Source of the DNA: JBGCDD01 sp045105075
GTDB taxonomy: Bacteria; Pseudomonadota; Alphaproteobacteria; Rhodobacterales; Rhodobacteraceae
NCBI GenBank assembly: GCA_045105075.1
Contig: JBGCDD010000066.1
Span: forward strand, 1 to 64,000
Direction of reading: 5' to 3'
DNA length: 64,000 bases
Shown here piece by piece: positions 15,611 to 23,592 of the stretch. The translations under genes were made by a program, and so were the position numbers. The notes beneath the pieces were generated by a model. The model saw only the letters and a list, made by a program, of their open reading frames with translations. It searched no databases and was not told the origin of the DNA. How positions within the stretch are numbered: the stretch's first letter is position 1; every line of letters starts with the position of its first letter.

Positions 15611-17416
15611 TCAATAGACCCGCGCCTTGGGAGCGATTTTTTTCAAATCGATCCCACCATCATTGTGACTGGTCAGCGGTTGAAGATGAACACCGCGGTA
15701 GCCAAGGCTGGCCTCGTTGCCTTTGAACCAAACCAGAGAATGCTCGCGCCAATTCTCGTCATCCCGGTCCGGATAATCTTCATGCGCATGCGCGCCGCGA
15801 CTTTCCTTGCGCGCAGCGGCTGCGGTGATCGTGGCCACAGCATTTGGCATCAGATTGGTCAGCTCAAGGGTTTCCATAAGGTCGCTGTTCCAAACCAGAG
15901 ACGTATCGCTGACTTTCAAATCGCTTTGCTTGTCTGACACCGCTTCCATCTTGGTTTGCCCTTCTGCAAGGGTTTTGTCCGTCCGGAAAACAGCGGCATC
16001 CGCTTGCATTGTGCGCTGCATTTCAAGGCGCAATTCGGCCGTGGGAACGTGACCTTTGGCGTAGCGCAACCCATCAAACCGGCTGAACGCGGCCTCTATC
16101 GACCGGGTGCTGGGACGCGGGACAGGCGCCTTGGGGTCCACCACTTCGCCGGCGCGGATTGCCGCCGCCCGGCCAAAAACAACCAAGTCGATCAAAGAGT
16201 TAGACCCAAGGCGATTGGCGCCGTGTACCGATGCGCATCCGGCCTCACCCACAGCCATCAAGCCGGGGGAAACACTGTCAGGGCTGCCTTTGGTCGGCGC
16301 CAGCACTTCGCCCCAATAATTGGTCGGAATGCCGCCCATATTATAGTGAACCGTCGGCAACACCGGGATTGGCTCTTTCGTCAGGTCGACGCCGGCGAAA
16401 ATACGCGCGCTTTCCGAAATGCCCGGCAGTCGCAAAGCCAGTGTTTCCGGCGGCAGGTGGTTGAGATGCAAGTGAATATGATCGCCATCAGCGCCAACGC
16501 CCCTGCCCTCGCGGATTTCCATGGTCATACAACGGCTGACAACATCGCGACTTGCCAGATCTTTGTACGTTGGCGCGTAACGCTCCATGAAACGTTCGCC
16601 TTCGGAATTGGTCAGATACCCGCCCTCACCACGCGCGCCCTCGGTGATAAGACAGCCAGAGCCATAGATGCCCGTGGGGTGAAACTGCACGAATTCCATG
16701 TCTTGCAGCGGCAAACCCGCCCGCGCTGTCATGCCACCACCATCGCCGGTGCAGGTGTGGGCAGACGTCGCGCTGAAATAGGCACGCCCATATCCACCCG
16801 TCGCCAAAACGACCATCTTGGCAGCAAACAAGTGCATTGTGCCATCATCCAGTTTCCAACACAGGACGCCCTGGCACACACCATCGTCCGACATGATCAG
16901 ATCAATTGCGAAGTATTCAATATAGAACTCGGCGTTGTTCTTAAGGCTTTGTCCATAGAGCGTGTGCAAGATGGCGTGGCCCGTGCGGTCGGCGGCGGCA
17001 CAAGTGCGCTGCACAGGGGGACCTTCGCCAAATTCCGTCGTATGGCCGCCAAACAGACGCTGATAGATTTTGCCTTCTTCGGTGCGACTGAAGGGCACGC
17101 CGTAGTGCTCAAGCTCGTAAACCGCTTTGGGAGCCTCTCGTGCAAGGTACTCCATCGCGTCGGTGTCGCCCAGCCAATCGCTTCCCTTGACGGTGTCGTA
17201 CATGTGCCACTGCCAGTTGTCCGGACCCATGTTTGACAGCGAGGCCGCAATCCCGCCCTGCGCCGCAACAGTGTGCGAGCGGGTTGGAAAGACTTTGCTG
17301 ATGCATGCCGTGCGCAGGCCCTGTTCAGCCATCCCCAGCGTTGCCCGCAGTCCGGCGCCACCAGCGCCCACTACAACCACATCATATTCGTGCGTTTCGT
17401 AATCGTAAGCAGCCAT
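15611..17416 (-). CDS. sdhA: Succinate dehydrogenase flavoprotein subunit
   Basis: A 601-residue catalytic subunit of complex II that oxidises succinate to fumarate. GAGGAGLRA (17-25) binds FAD. SHTVAAQGG holds the histidine (H48) that covalently links FAD. The HPTGIYGSGCLITEGARGEGG segment and the active-site RHR-type region follow, and the C-terminal SRGAHAHEDYPDRDD is conserved. ATG 17416 starts the family's normal N-terminus. The frame extends upstream to 17488 but overlaps sdhD. Confidence 0.98.
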   Translation of the reverse strand: MAAYDYETHEYDVVVVGAGGAGLRATLGMAEQGLRTACISKVFPTRSHTVAAQGGIAASLSNMGPDNWQWHMYDTVKGSDWLGDTDAMEYLAREAPKAVYELEHYGVPFSRTEEGKIYQRLFGGHTTEFGEGPPVQRTCAAADRTGHAILHTLYGQSLKNNAEFYIEYFAIDLIMSDDGVCQGVLCWKLDDGTMHLFAAKMVVLATGGYGRAYFSATSAHTCTGDGGGMTARAGLPLQDMEFVQFHPTGIYGSGCLITEGARGEGGYLTNSEGERFMERYAPTYKDLASRDVVSRCMTMEIREGRGVGADGDHIHLHLNHLPPETLALRLPGISESARIFAGVDLTKEPIPVLPTVHYNMGGIPTNYWGEVLAPTKGSPDSVSPGLMAVGEAGCASVHGANRLGSNSLIDLVVFGRAAAIRAGEVVDPKAPVPRPSTRSIEAAFSRFDGLRYAKGHVPTAELRLEMQRTMQADAAVFRTDKTLAEGQTKMEAVSDKQSDLKVSDTSLVWNSDLMETLELTNLMPNAVATITAAAARKESRGAHAHEDYPDRDDENWREHSLVWFKGNEASLGYRGVHLQPLTSHNDGGIDLKKIAPKARVY

Positions 17417-17438
17417 ATCCAGCCTCTTGGGTTCGCAG

Positions 17439-17810
17439 TTAAAGGGCAATCCGCGCGATGGCAAAAATGCCAGTCGCGGCGGCCGCATAAGACAGCAAGA
17501 TCATCGCGATGATCAAAATCTTTTGCGTCAGCCCGTGAACATAGTCTTCAATCATCACCTGCACACCGTCTTTGAAGTGCATAAAGCCGATCAGGATCGT
17601 CAACGCTGCCACGATCGCCGGAAAGGAGCGCGCGAAATAGGTGACGACTTCGTCATGTGGTGCGCCCAGCATCGGCCCAAAGGTCAGCAAAAACAGCGGG
17701 ATCAGCAACAGCAGCCCCACCGAACTGATCTTCATCGCCCAGAAATGGCCAGTGCCAGATTTTGCCGAACCCATTCCAACGGCCCGTTTTCGGTCGGTCA
17801 GATAACGCAT
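17439..17810 (-). CDS. sdhD: Succinate dehydrogenase membrane anchor subunit D
   Basis: A 123-residue hydrophobic protein with three transmembrane helices. It anchors SdhAB and helps form the quinone and heme site. The segment MHFKDGVQVMIEDYVHG between helices 2 and 3 carries the conserved heme-side His and Asp/Tyr residues. Starts at ATG 17810 or 17816 are both possible. It lies between sdhC and sdhA, with 15- and 22-bp gaps. Confidence 0.93.
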   Translation of the reverse strand: MRYLTDRKRAVGMGSAKSGTGHFWAMKISSVGLLLLIPLFLLTFGPMLGAPHDEVVTYFARSFPAIVAALTILIGFMHFKDGVQVMIEDYVHGLTQKILIIAMILLSYAAAATGIFAIARIAL

Positions 17811-17825
17811 GTGCAATGCTCCGGC

Positions 17826-18212
17826 TTAAGCAATGATCAAAAGAGTGATGATGGTCAGAAGCACCGAGCCGCCAAGAATAGCATATCCCAGCTTTTCGGC
17901 GGTCTCGATCTCCATCGCGATCGCATTGTCCCAAACCAGGTGCCGAACGCCCGCCAACGTATGATACCACAGACCCAGCAACGACAATGTCATGATCACA
18001 TCACCGAGGAAACTGGTGATCACACCGTCCGCGACAGCAAAAGCTTGCGCCGAAGTGGACGCGGCCAAAAACCACCAAACAATAAGCAAAGCCGCCAGCA
18101 AGATGGCGTTGCCTGTGATCCGAGTGAGAATCGAGGTGATCGAGGTCAGCTGTGGTCGGTAGATCGTGATGTGCGGCGATAAAGGGCGATTGCCTCGGTT
18201 GACATCAGCCAT
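17826..18212 (-). CDS. sdhC: Succinate dehydrogenase cytochrome b556 subunit
   Basis: A 128-residue anchor with three transmembrane helices. The N-terminal HITIYRPQLTSITSILTRITG is the SdhC signature around the quinone site. WYHTLAGVRHLVWD contains the heme-ligand His. It is the first gene of the sdh operon. Its upstream region contains two TGTGATCACA boxes (18329-18361) matching those in front of sucC. Confidence 0.96.
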   Translation of the reverse strand: MADVNRGNRPLSPHITIYRPQLTSITSILTRITGNAILLAALLIVWWFLAASTSAQAFAVADGVITSFLGDVIMTLSLLGLWYHTLAGVRHLVWDNAIAMEIETAEKLGYAILGGSVLLTIITLLIIA

Positions 18213-18634
18213 GGCGGATCCTTTGCATAACAGGTGTCGTGGTTATCGCCCCAAAACATGAATAAGTCACCCATAGAGACAATCTCTGGGCGCGGTGATT
18301 TGGCGCGGTTGGCGCAGATTCTAAAAAGTTGTGATCACACGCAAAACCGTTGTGATCACAAAACTGTGGAAAAGGCTTGGGTTACGTTATTGATTGCCCC
18401 GTCTCATGGACAAATCCCAACTGGCAAATCGCTGCGGTCACGTCTCATACATTTCTGGTTCGCATCCGCGCGCTTCTGCATGTGACAAATCAACCAGCGC
18501 ACTGCGTCGCAAGGTTTGGAATGTTTCAATCAAGGCCTGCAATCATCGCAAGGACGCATGACCGACGGTGACACCTCAAAGGCTGTTTTGGGTTCGAGGT
18601 CTATGCGAAAGGAGATGATTTTGCCCAAATGCAC
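18213..18634. other. 422-bp intergenic region upstream of sdhC
   Basis: It holds the sdhC promoter region (18213-18361, with the tandem boxes at 18329-18361). The remaining 270 bp, up to the DUF1194 stop, contain no ORF with family resemblance, no tRNA-like cloverleaf and no strong terminator that I can see. Confidence 0.6.
18329..18361 (-). promoter_or_regulatory. Tandem TGTGATCACA operator upstream of sdhC
   Basis: Two perfect 10-bp palindromes, TGTGATCACA (18330-18339 and 18351-18360), lie exactly 21 bp apart, two helical turns. Read toward sdhC the distal 12-mer is TTGTGATCACAA and the proximal one GTGTGATCACAA, with 116 nt between the proximal box and the sdhC ATG. The same layout stands before sucC. 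The form suits a GntR/FadR-type dimer bound twice; AkgR, a TCA-cycle regulator of R. sphaeroides, is a candidate from memory. Confidence 0.7.
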
Positions 18635-19303
18635 TCAACGTCCCAAGTTCAGACTGGCAGATTGCATCGCAACCTCGCGCAACAGTTTCTTGCGAATCTT
18701 CTCTGGATAATCCTTGAACCCAGCAGCTGAAACGACAAAAGCCCCCTCACCCACGATCAGGTTTTCGTAGAAGTAGGCGGTTAGTTCTGGGTCGCTTTCT
18801 TCGATGGCAATTGCGTTCACCACGATTCCAGCGGCACGCAATGCGGCGTGCACCTCGGTTGGAGCCAGACCTTCATTCGACTTGCCATCGCCCGAGACAT
18901 CGATGAGGTGGCGTGCGCACTGCGAAACGTTGCCAAACTGTGCCATGCTAAAGGTTAAGGCTTCGCCAATCGCCGTCGAATAATTGCGCCATACCCGCTG
19001 GTCGGTGGCAATGTCGTCGGCCAAGCGCTCGAGCGTTTCAAAACTGTCGATCCCGGTCCAGGGAATGGTGACTTGTTGACGCGAAGAGCCGGTCCATTGC
19101 ACCAACATCACCTGCGCCTGGGCGCGTACCAAAGCCTCTGACACCAAAGGGTCGCGCAGCGCTTCGGCCAACCCGTCCATCTGAATGCGAAATTCATCCG
19201 AATCGACCGACCCGGACACATCAACGGCCAGCACCAACGCCAAATCGCAGGCCAGAATTGGACCTGCAAGAACGGACATCATGGCTGAAATCATCGCACG
19301 CAT
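18635..19303 (-). CDS. DUF1194 domain protein (von Willebrand A-like, exported)
   Basis: A 222-residue protein with a signal peptide (about residues 1-18, ending near ILAC). The VWA-like fold has a MIDAS metal motif, DVSGSVDSDEF, and a later DVSGDGKSNEG loop. DUF1194 proteins are common in Rhodobacterales and presumably bind a divalent metal and a protein partner in the periplasm. The Cys after the hydrophobic core could instead be a lipidation site. The gene stands alone between the sdh promoter region and mch. Function unknown. Confidence 0.85.
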   Translation of the reverse strand: MRAMISAMMSVLAGPILACDLALVLAVDVSGSVDSDEFRIQMDGLAEALRDPLVSEALVRAQAQVMLVQWTGSSRQQVTIPWTGIDSFETLERLADDIATDQRVWRNYSTAIGEALTFSMAQFGNVSQCARHLIDVSGDGKSNEGLAPTEVHAALRAAGIVVNAIAIEESDPELTAYFYENLIVGEGAFVVSAAGFKDYPEKIRKKLLREVAMQSASLNLGR

Positions 19304-19349
19304 GGGCTGACACTATCAACAGTTGCGCCGCTGTCCCATCACGAAGCGG

Positions 19350-20381
19350 TCACATTGGCACCAAAGCCCAATAATCCAGATCCAGCAGCACTTGGGGGTG
19401 ATATTTGCCGCCCTCTCCGCGCAGTTGATCCGGCGCGTGACCTTTGCTGGCCACCAAACGCAGCCGCATCGCACCGACGCCTGGCGCGGACGTGGGTGCT
19501 TTGTCGAGCACTTCGCTCCAAGCGTAAATTGTATCCCCACTGAGGCAAGGGTTGGCATGCGCCCCGCCATTCAGAGCAACAATCATCTGCGCATTGGCCA
19601 GCCCATTGAAAGACAACGCACGCGCCATGGAAATCACGTGACCACCATAGATCAGGCGGGTGGAATCCGGTCGCGCCGAGACGTCAAAATGCACTTTGGA
19701 TGTGTTTTGCCACAACCGCGTGGCCATCATATGTTCGGCTTCTTCCACTGTCACACCATCGACGTGGTCAATGGTCTCGCCGATCTCATAGTCGTCAAAT
19801 CTGTGCTGTTCGCCTGCCAGGTCAAAGTTGTAATTGATGAAATCCAGCCCCTTGGGCACAACCAGATCTTCGGCCCTCACCGCTTTGGGCAACTCTGGGA
19901 TCACGGTTTCTGGCGCCGGTGCGTTCAGGTCACGTTTGCGCACCATCACCCAACGCACATAATCCAGCACCGTTTGGTCATTTTGATTAAAGCCTTGGGT
20001 GCGCACGTAAAGAACACCGGACTTGCCATTGGAGTTCTGTTTCAATCCAACAACTTCGGACACGGCACGCAACGTATCACCTGCAAAGACCGGCGCCAGC
20101 CAACGCCCCTGAGCATAGCCCAGATTGGCAATCGCATTGAGCGAAACATCCGGCACCGACTTGCCAAACACCACATGAAACACCGCCAGATCGTCAATCG
20201 GACTGGCCACCAAACCACACGATTGCGCAAAGCTGTCCGACGAGTAAAGCGCGTGGCGTGCAGGATAAAGCGCGTGGTAAAGCGCGCGCTCGCCTCCCGA
20301 CACGGTGCGCGGAACGGCGTGGGGCAAAACGTCACCAACCGTGTAATCTTCAAAATACCGACCCGGATTGGTTTTGGCCAT
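19350..20381 (-). CDS. mch: Mesaconyl-CoA hydratase (double MaoC domain)
   Basis: A 343-residue tandem hotdog-fold protein that hydrates mesaconyl-CoA to beta-methylmalyl-CoA in the ethylmalonyl-CoA pathway. The N-terminal half begins GRYFEDYTVGDVLPHAVPRTVS. The second half repeats the fold from FDDYEIGETIDHVDGVTVEEAEHM. Size, the double MaoC layout and the neighbourhood of the malyl-CoA thioesterase and sdh genes match Mch of Rhodobacter. The gene abuts a DUF1737 gene directly (stop 20382, ATG 20381). Confidence 0.93.
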   Translation of the reverse strand: MAKTNPGRYFEDYTVGDVLPHAVPRTVSGGERALYHALYPARHALYSSDSFAQSCGLVASPIDDLAVFHVVFGKSVPDVSLNAIANLGYAQGRWLAPVFAGDTLRAVSEVVGLKQNSNGKSGVLYVRTQGFNQNDQTVLDYVRWVMVRKRDLNAPAPETVIPELPKAVRAEDLVVPKGLDFINYNFDLAGEQHRFDDYEIGETIDHVDGVTVEEAEHMMATRLWQNTSKVHFDVSARPDSTRLIYGGHVISMARALSFNGLANAQMIVALNGGAHANPCLSGDTIYAWSEVLDKAPTSAPGVGAMRLRLVASKGHAPDQLRGEGGKYHPQVLLDLDYWALVPM

Positions 20382-20588
20382 TCACTGCTCTCCAAGCTTC
20401 ATGTCGGGCGCGTACGCGGCGTCGACGTCTTTGGTGACGGCCTGACCACAACGCATCGTGCCGGTTGCAGCGTCAAAGGCCTGCGTGGGCGAGCCATAGA
20501 GCGCCCAGCCTTGCGCCAACGCAGCGCTGACCTTGTGGCAGAATTCAGACGTGTCTTCGCTGCTGAGGAAGCGGTAAAGCACGCTCAT
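20382..20588 (-). CDS. DUF1737 domain small protein
   Basis: A 68-residue soluble protein. The segment LYRFLSSEDTSEFCHKVSAALAQGWALYGSP is the DUF1737 motif, in which the GW-LYG block is the family hallmark. Its ATG overlaps the stop of nnrU (4 bp) and its stop abuts mch, so nnrU, this gene and mch form one translationally coupled unit. No function is known to me. Confidence 0.82.
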   Translation of the reverse strand: MSVLYRFLSSEDTSEFCHKVSAALAQGWALYGSPTQAFDAATGTMRCGQAVTKDVDAAYAPDMKLGEQ

Positions 20589-21139
20589 CCGCCAAAGGGC
20601 CACGGGCCGATCCAGCCGTGGATGCCACCGATGATAACCAGCAAAACCACGGATCCGCCGAGGAACATGGCATCCTTTGCATAGGTCCCCGCCGGGCGCG
20701 GCGCCCAATCGGGTTCGGACTTGTTGATCACGATAACCGAGGCAACCGCCCAGGCGAGCAAGCCGCCAAACAACAAGATCGAAGCCACATCACCGTTGAC
20801 CAAGAGATGCGATACCGCCCAGGTCTTAAAGCCAATCAGCATCGGATGGCGCACCTTGTTCAGCACCAGACCGCGCTTGGGCGCCGGGCTGAGCATAAAG
20901 ATCGCCAGCACCATGAGCAGATTGTTGATATGGGTGAAAAACGACGGCGGCGACCAGACGGGCAGAAACGGCGCGGCGCGATAGCCCAAAACCATCAAAA
21001 TGATCGAGACCACCAGCAAACCGGTCACCACGCCTTTGCCTGCATCGCCCATGCCGGCGCGCCGATCAGGCGCCACGCGTTTGAAAAAATGTGCTCCGGC
21101 CCACATCAGCAGACCCAAAATCAAAAGACCAAAGCCCAT
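20585..21139 (-). CDS. nnrU: NnrU family membrane protein
   Basis: A 184-residue inner-membrane protein with about five to six transmembrane helices. The NnrU hallmarks are present: a start with an AHFFKR segment, HINNLLMVLAIFML, and VRHPMLIGFKTWAVSHLLVNGD, which resembles the methyltransferase-like HP-H motif of the NnrU/isoprenylcysteine methyltransferase relatives. NnrU was named from denitrification loci, but stand-alone copies are common and not tied to nitric oxide. Here it belongs to the mch unit. Function uncertain. Confidence 0.87.
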   Translation of the reverse strand: MGFGLLILGLLMWAGAHFFKRVAPDRRAGMGDAGKGVVTGLLVVSIILMVLGYRAAPFLPVWSPPSFFTHINNLLMVLAIFMLSPAPKRGLVLNKVRHPMLIGFKTWAVSHLLVNGDVASILLFGGLLAWAVASVIVINKSEPDWAPRPAGTYAKDAMFLGGSVVLLVIIGGIHGWIGPWPFGG

Positions 21140-21145
21140 ATCGCA

Positions 21146-22003
21146 CTACCCCGCTTGCAAAGACTCGATTGCTTTGGCTTTTGCCAGCAAATCACGTGCG
21201 GTTGCAACGTGCAGGTTTTCCACGATGCGCCCCTCGACCACCGCGACGCCCTGCCCAGTGGCTTCAATCTCTTCAAAGGCGGCAATCTGGCGTCGCGCCA
21301 GATCAACTTCGTCCGCTGATGGCGCAAAAGCGGTGTTGGTCACGTCGATCTGGGCCGGGTGGATCAAGGTTTTGCCGTCAAAGCCCATGTCACGCCCCTG
21401 TGCGCATTCCGCGGCCAGTCCCGTTTCGTCTTTGAACGCGTTGTAGACACCGTCCACGATGACGAGACCCTCGGCCTTTGCGGCCAGTAGACACAGCCCC
21501 AATCCGCTCATCATCGCCAATCGGTCGGGGCGATAGCGGCTGTCGAGTTCTTTGGCCAGATCATTGGTGCCCATCACCATACCCCGCAACTTGGGGTGCG
21601 CTGCGATGGTTGGTGCGTTGATCATGCCGCGCGGGGTTTCCATCATCGCCCAGATTGCCAAATCCCCGGTGATCGCGGCAACGGCATCGAGCTGTTGTGG
21701 GGTTTCCACCTTGGGCACCAAGATCGCGTCGGTCGCCATATTCGCGACCGCTTCGACGTCGTCCGATCCCCAAGGCGTGTCCAGGCCATTGATGCGGACA
21801 ATTTTCATCCGATCGCCAAACCCACCGGTGTGCAACGTGTCCGCCAACAACGCACGCGCCGCTGGCTTTTCGTCTGGGGTCACCGCGTCCTCGAGATCAA
21901 AGATGATCGCATCCACAGGCAGCGTTCGCGCCTTATCCAGCGCGCGTGCCTTTGACGCGGGAATGTACAGAACCGAACGGTAGGGGCGCGATTTGGGGTC
22001 CAT
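21146..22003 (-). CDS. mcl2: (3S)-malyl-CoA thioesterase (CitE/HpcH-like)
   Basis: A 285-residue TIM-barrel protein of the CitE-like lyase family. Key blocks are RSVLYIPASKARALDKARTL, FDLEDAVTPDEK (metal-binding acidic residues), VPKVETPQQL and AMMETPRGM. The length of 285 and the position beside mch match the R. sphaeroides paralogue that hydrolyses (3S)-malyl-CoA to malate, rather than the roughly 318-residue malyl-CoA lyase. ATG 22003 has an AGGAG site six bases upstream; the earlier ATG at 22021 has none. Lyase activity cannot be excluded from sequence alone. Confidence 0.88.
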   Translation of the reverse strand: MDPKSRPYRSVLYIPASKARALDKARTLPVDAIIFDLEDAVTPDEKPAARALLADTLHTGGFGDRMKIVRINGLDTPWGSDDVEAVANMATDAILVPKVETPQQLDAVAAITGDLAIWAMMETPRGMINAPTIAAHPKLRGMVMGTNDLAKELDSRYRPDRLAMMSGLGLCLLAAKAEGLVIVDGVYNAFKDETGLAAECAQGRDMGFDGKTLIHPAQIDVTNTAFAPSADEVDLARRQIAAFEEIEATGQGVAVVEGRIVENLHVATARDLLAKAKAIESLQAG

Positions 22004-22333
22004 CAAAGTCTCCTGCGTCATATTGTTGCGCGGTAAGGGCCATTTATTGCCGGAAAATTCAAGGCCAAAACCGCTGCAACGCAGCAATATTAGGCAAACT
22101 GCAGATTTCCAGATAATTTTAAGGGTTCCCGCACGATCCCTTAACCTTTCTTCAGCACTCGTGGGGCACATTTTTGAGGTCAGACCCAAACAAGAGGGCC
22201 AAATCGGAAAGGCCACCGATCGTACGGGCAGCGGGACTGACACCTGATGTAGACTGGGTTTTCTCGCTCGGCACACCGGAGTTTCCGGCGGGCCTTACCG
22301 AACCGGGGCACCACAGTGAAAAGGAATAGACCT
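22004..22333. other. 330-bp divergent intergenic region
   Basis: It contains the promoters of the thioesterase gene (minus) and of the small exported protein (plus). A perfect inverted repeat lies at 22119-22144. A short CCGGA-GTT-TCCGG hairpin lies close to the plus-strand gene. I see no ORF, tRNA or riboswitch that I recognise. Confidence 0.5.
22119..22144. promoter_or_regulatory. Inverted repeat TTAAGGG-N12-CCCTTAA
   Basis: A perfect 7-bp inverted repeat with a 12-nt spacer lies 116-141 nt upstream of the malyl-CoA thioesterase ATG. It may be an operator for one of the divergent genes. I do not recognise a regulator for it. Confidence 0.35.
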
Positions 22334-22651
22334 ATGTATAAGACACTTATCAAGGCTGTTTTTGGACTGGGTTTGGTCGCAGGCGCGGCTGAACAGGCAC
22401 AAGCCCAACAAACGCGCAATTGCGCCCCACGTGAGGTGGTCGTTGACCGGCTTTCGACAAGTTACGGCGAGACGCGTCAAAGCATCGGGCTTGGTGCGCA
22501 GGGCGCGGTGGTCGAGGTGTTTGCCTCGGGCGACACACGCACCTGGACCATCACAGTGACCATGCCCAACGGTTTGACCTGTCTCGTGGCATCAGGGCAG
22601 TCTTTTGAAACCCTTGCCGAAGCTCTGCCCGATGACGGCAACGATGCCTGA
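22334..22651 (+). CDS. Small exported protein of unknown function
   Basis: A 105-residue protein. A signal peptide ends at AQAQ (about 24). The mature domain has two Cys (CAPREV and LTCLV) likely to form a disulfide, and a short beta-rich sequence. It ends in an acidic tail, PDDGNDA. ATG 22334 is preceded by AAGGAATAG; the GTG at 22316 is less likely. It lies between the thioesterase and the second TSUP gene, and I recall similar small proteins at this site in relatives. Function unknown. Confidence 0.75.
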   Translation: MYKTLIKAVFGLGLVAGAAEQAQAQQTRNCAPREVVVDRLSTSYGETRQSIGLGAQGAVVEVFASGDTRTWTITVTMPNGLTCLVASGQSFETLAEALPDDGNDA

Positions 22652-22678
22652 TCGAAATTCGATGATCTGGGGCCGCAC

Positions 22679-23434
22679 CTATACCAACGCATCCCAGATC
22701 AACTTGCTGCCCGTCGCCAGTAACAGCGCATAGGTCATTGCGAAAAAAAGCCGCTCGGGCACCAGTTGATGCGCGCGCACCCCCATCCAAGTGCCAAGCA
22801 CCGCAAACGGTGCCAACACCACGTTGGCCAAAAGAGTTTGCATCGTGAACAGCCCCAAAAACGCGTAGGGGACGAATTTCACGATATTGAGAACCCAGAA
22901 CACCAGCACTGTCGTCGCCTGGTACTGAGTTTTGTCGAGCTTTTGCGACAACAGATAAACGGCAGCAGGCGGTCCGCCCGCGTGGCTGATAAAACTGGTG
23001 AACCCCGCCACGAGACCCGCAAACAAACCTGCAAACGCAGGCAAACGCGCTCTGTTCATCCTTTGGCGGAATTTTGAAAAACCAAGCTGCCACGCGACAA
23101 ATCCAATCGATATTGCGCCGATCAACAAGCGCAACAGATCCGCATCAGCGGCTTCGTACAGCAATGCACCAAGCGCGACGCCGGGCACGCCACCGGCTAT
23201 CAGCAGGCGCGCATCAGACCAGTGCCAGCGTTTCCAATAGGGGCGCAATGCGGACAAATCGATCAGCATCAGCATCGGCAACATCACCCCCAACGCCAAC
23301 CCTGGTTCGAGATACAACGCCAGAATCGAAGCCGACGCAAAAGACGCGCCCGAGCCAAAACCGCCTTTGGACACGCCTGCAAACAACACGGCAGGCACAC
23401 CGATGGCGAAAAACATGAGATCAAATTCAAGCAT
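22679..23434 (-). CDS. Second sulfite exporter TauE/SafE (TSUP) family protein
   Basis: A 251-residue membrane protein with about eight helices. The first TSUP motif is VSKGGFGSGASFAS and the second is AGFTSFISHAGGPPAAVYLL, where the SHAGGPP block is typical of the YfcA/TSUP branch. It differs clearly from the first TSUP protein (893-1813), which has the GVGGGF form. It is convergent with the small exported protein gene. The substrate is unknown. Confidence 0.87.
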   Translation of the reverse strand: MLEFDLMFFAIGVPAVLFAGVSKGGFGSGASFASASILALYLEPGLALGVMLPMLMLIDLSALRPYWKRWHWSDARLLIAGGVPGVALGALLYEAADADLLRLLIGAISIGFVAWQLGFSKFRQRMNRARLPAFAGLFAGLVAGFTSFISHAGGPPAAVYLLSQKLDKTQYQATTVLVFWVLNIVKFVPYAFLGLFTMQTLLANVVLAPFAVLGTWMGVRAHQLVPERLFFAMTYALLLATGSKLIWDALV

Positions 23435-23592
23435 TCAGCGCCCTTTAACCCGTTTCACTGCAATGTTTTAGACGAATCGCTTCGCAAATGGGCGCAGGCG
23501 TCCCCATGCCGCAGGACATGGTACAACGCTTGCGTGTGATCGCGGAACACTCTAGGCAACGCCCAGATTTTATTGGATCGGAGACACATCTC

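Noticed and set aside
18585..18605. GGTTCGAGGTC resembling a tRNA T-loop
   Set aside because: No acceptor stem, D-loop or anticodon arm can be folded around it.
18234..18710. Small plus-strand ORFs in the sdhC upstream region
   Set aside because: Three overlapping frames of similar quality, none with family resemblance; the region is better explained as promoter DNA plus the end of the DUF1194 gene.
23535..23544. TGTGATCGCG before mdh as a third copy of the operator
   Set aside because: Only 8 of 10 bases match and there is no second copy 21 bp away; too weak to call.
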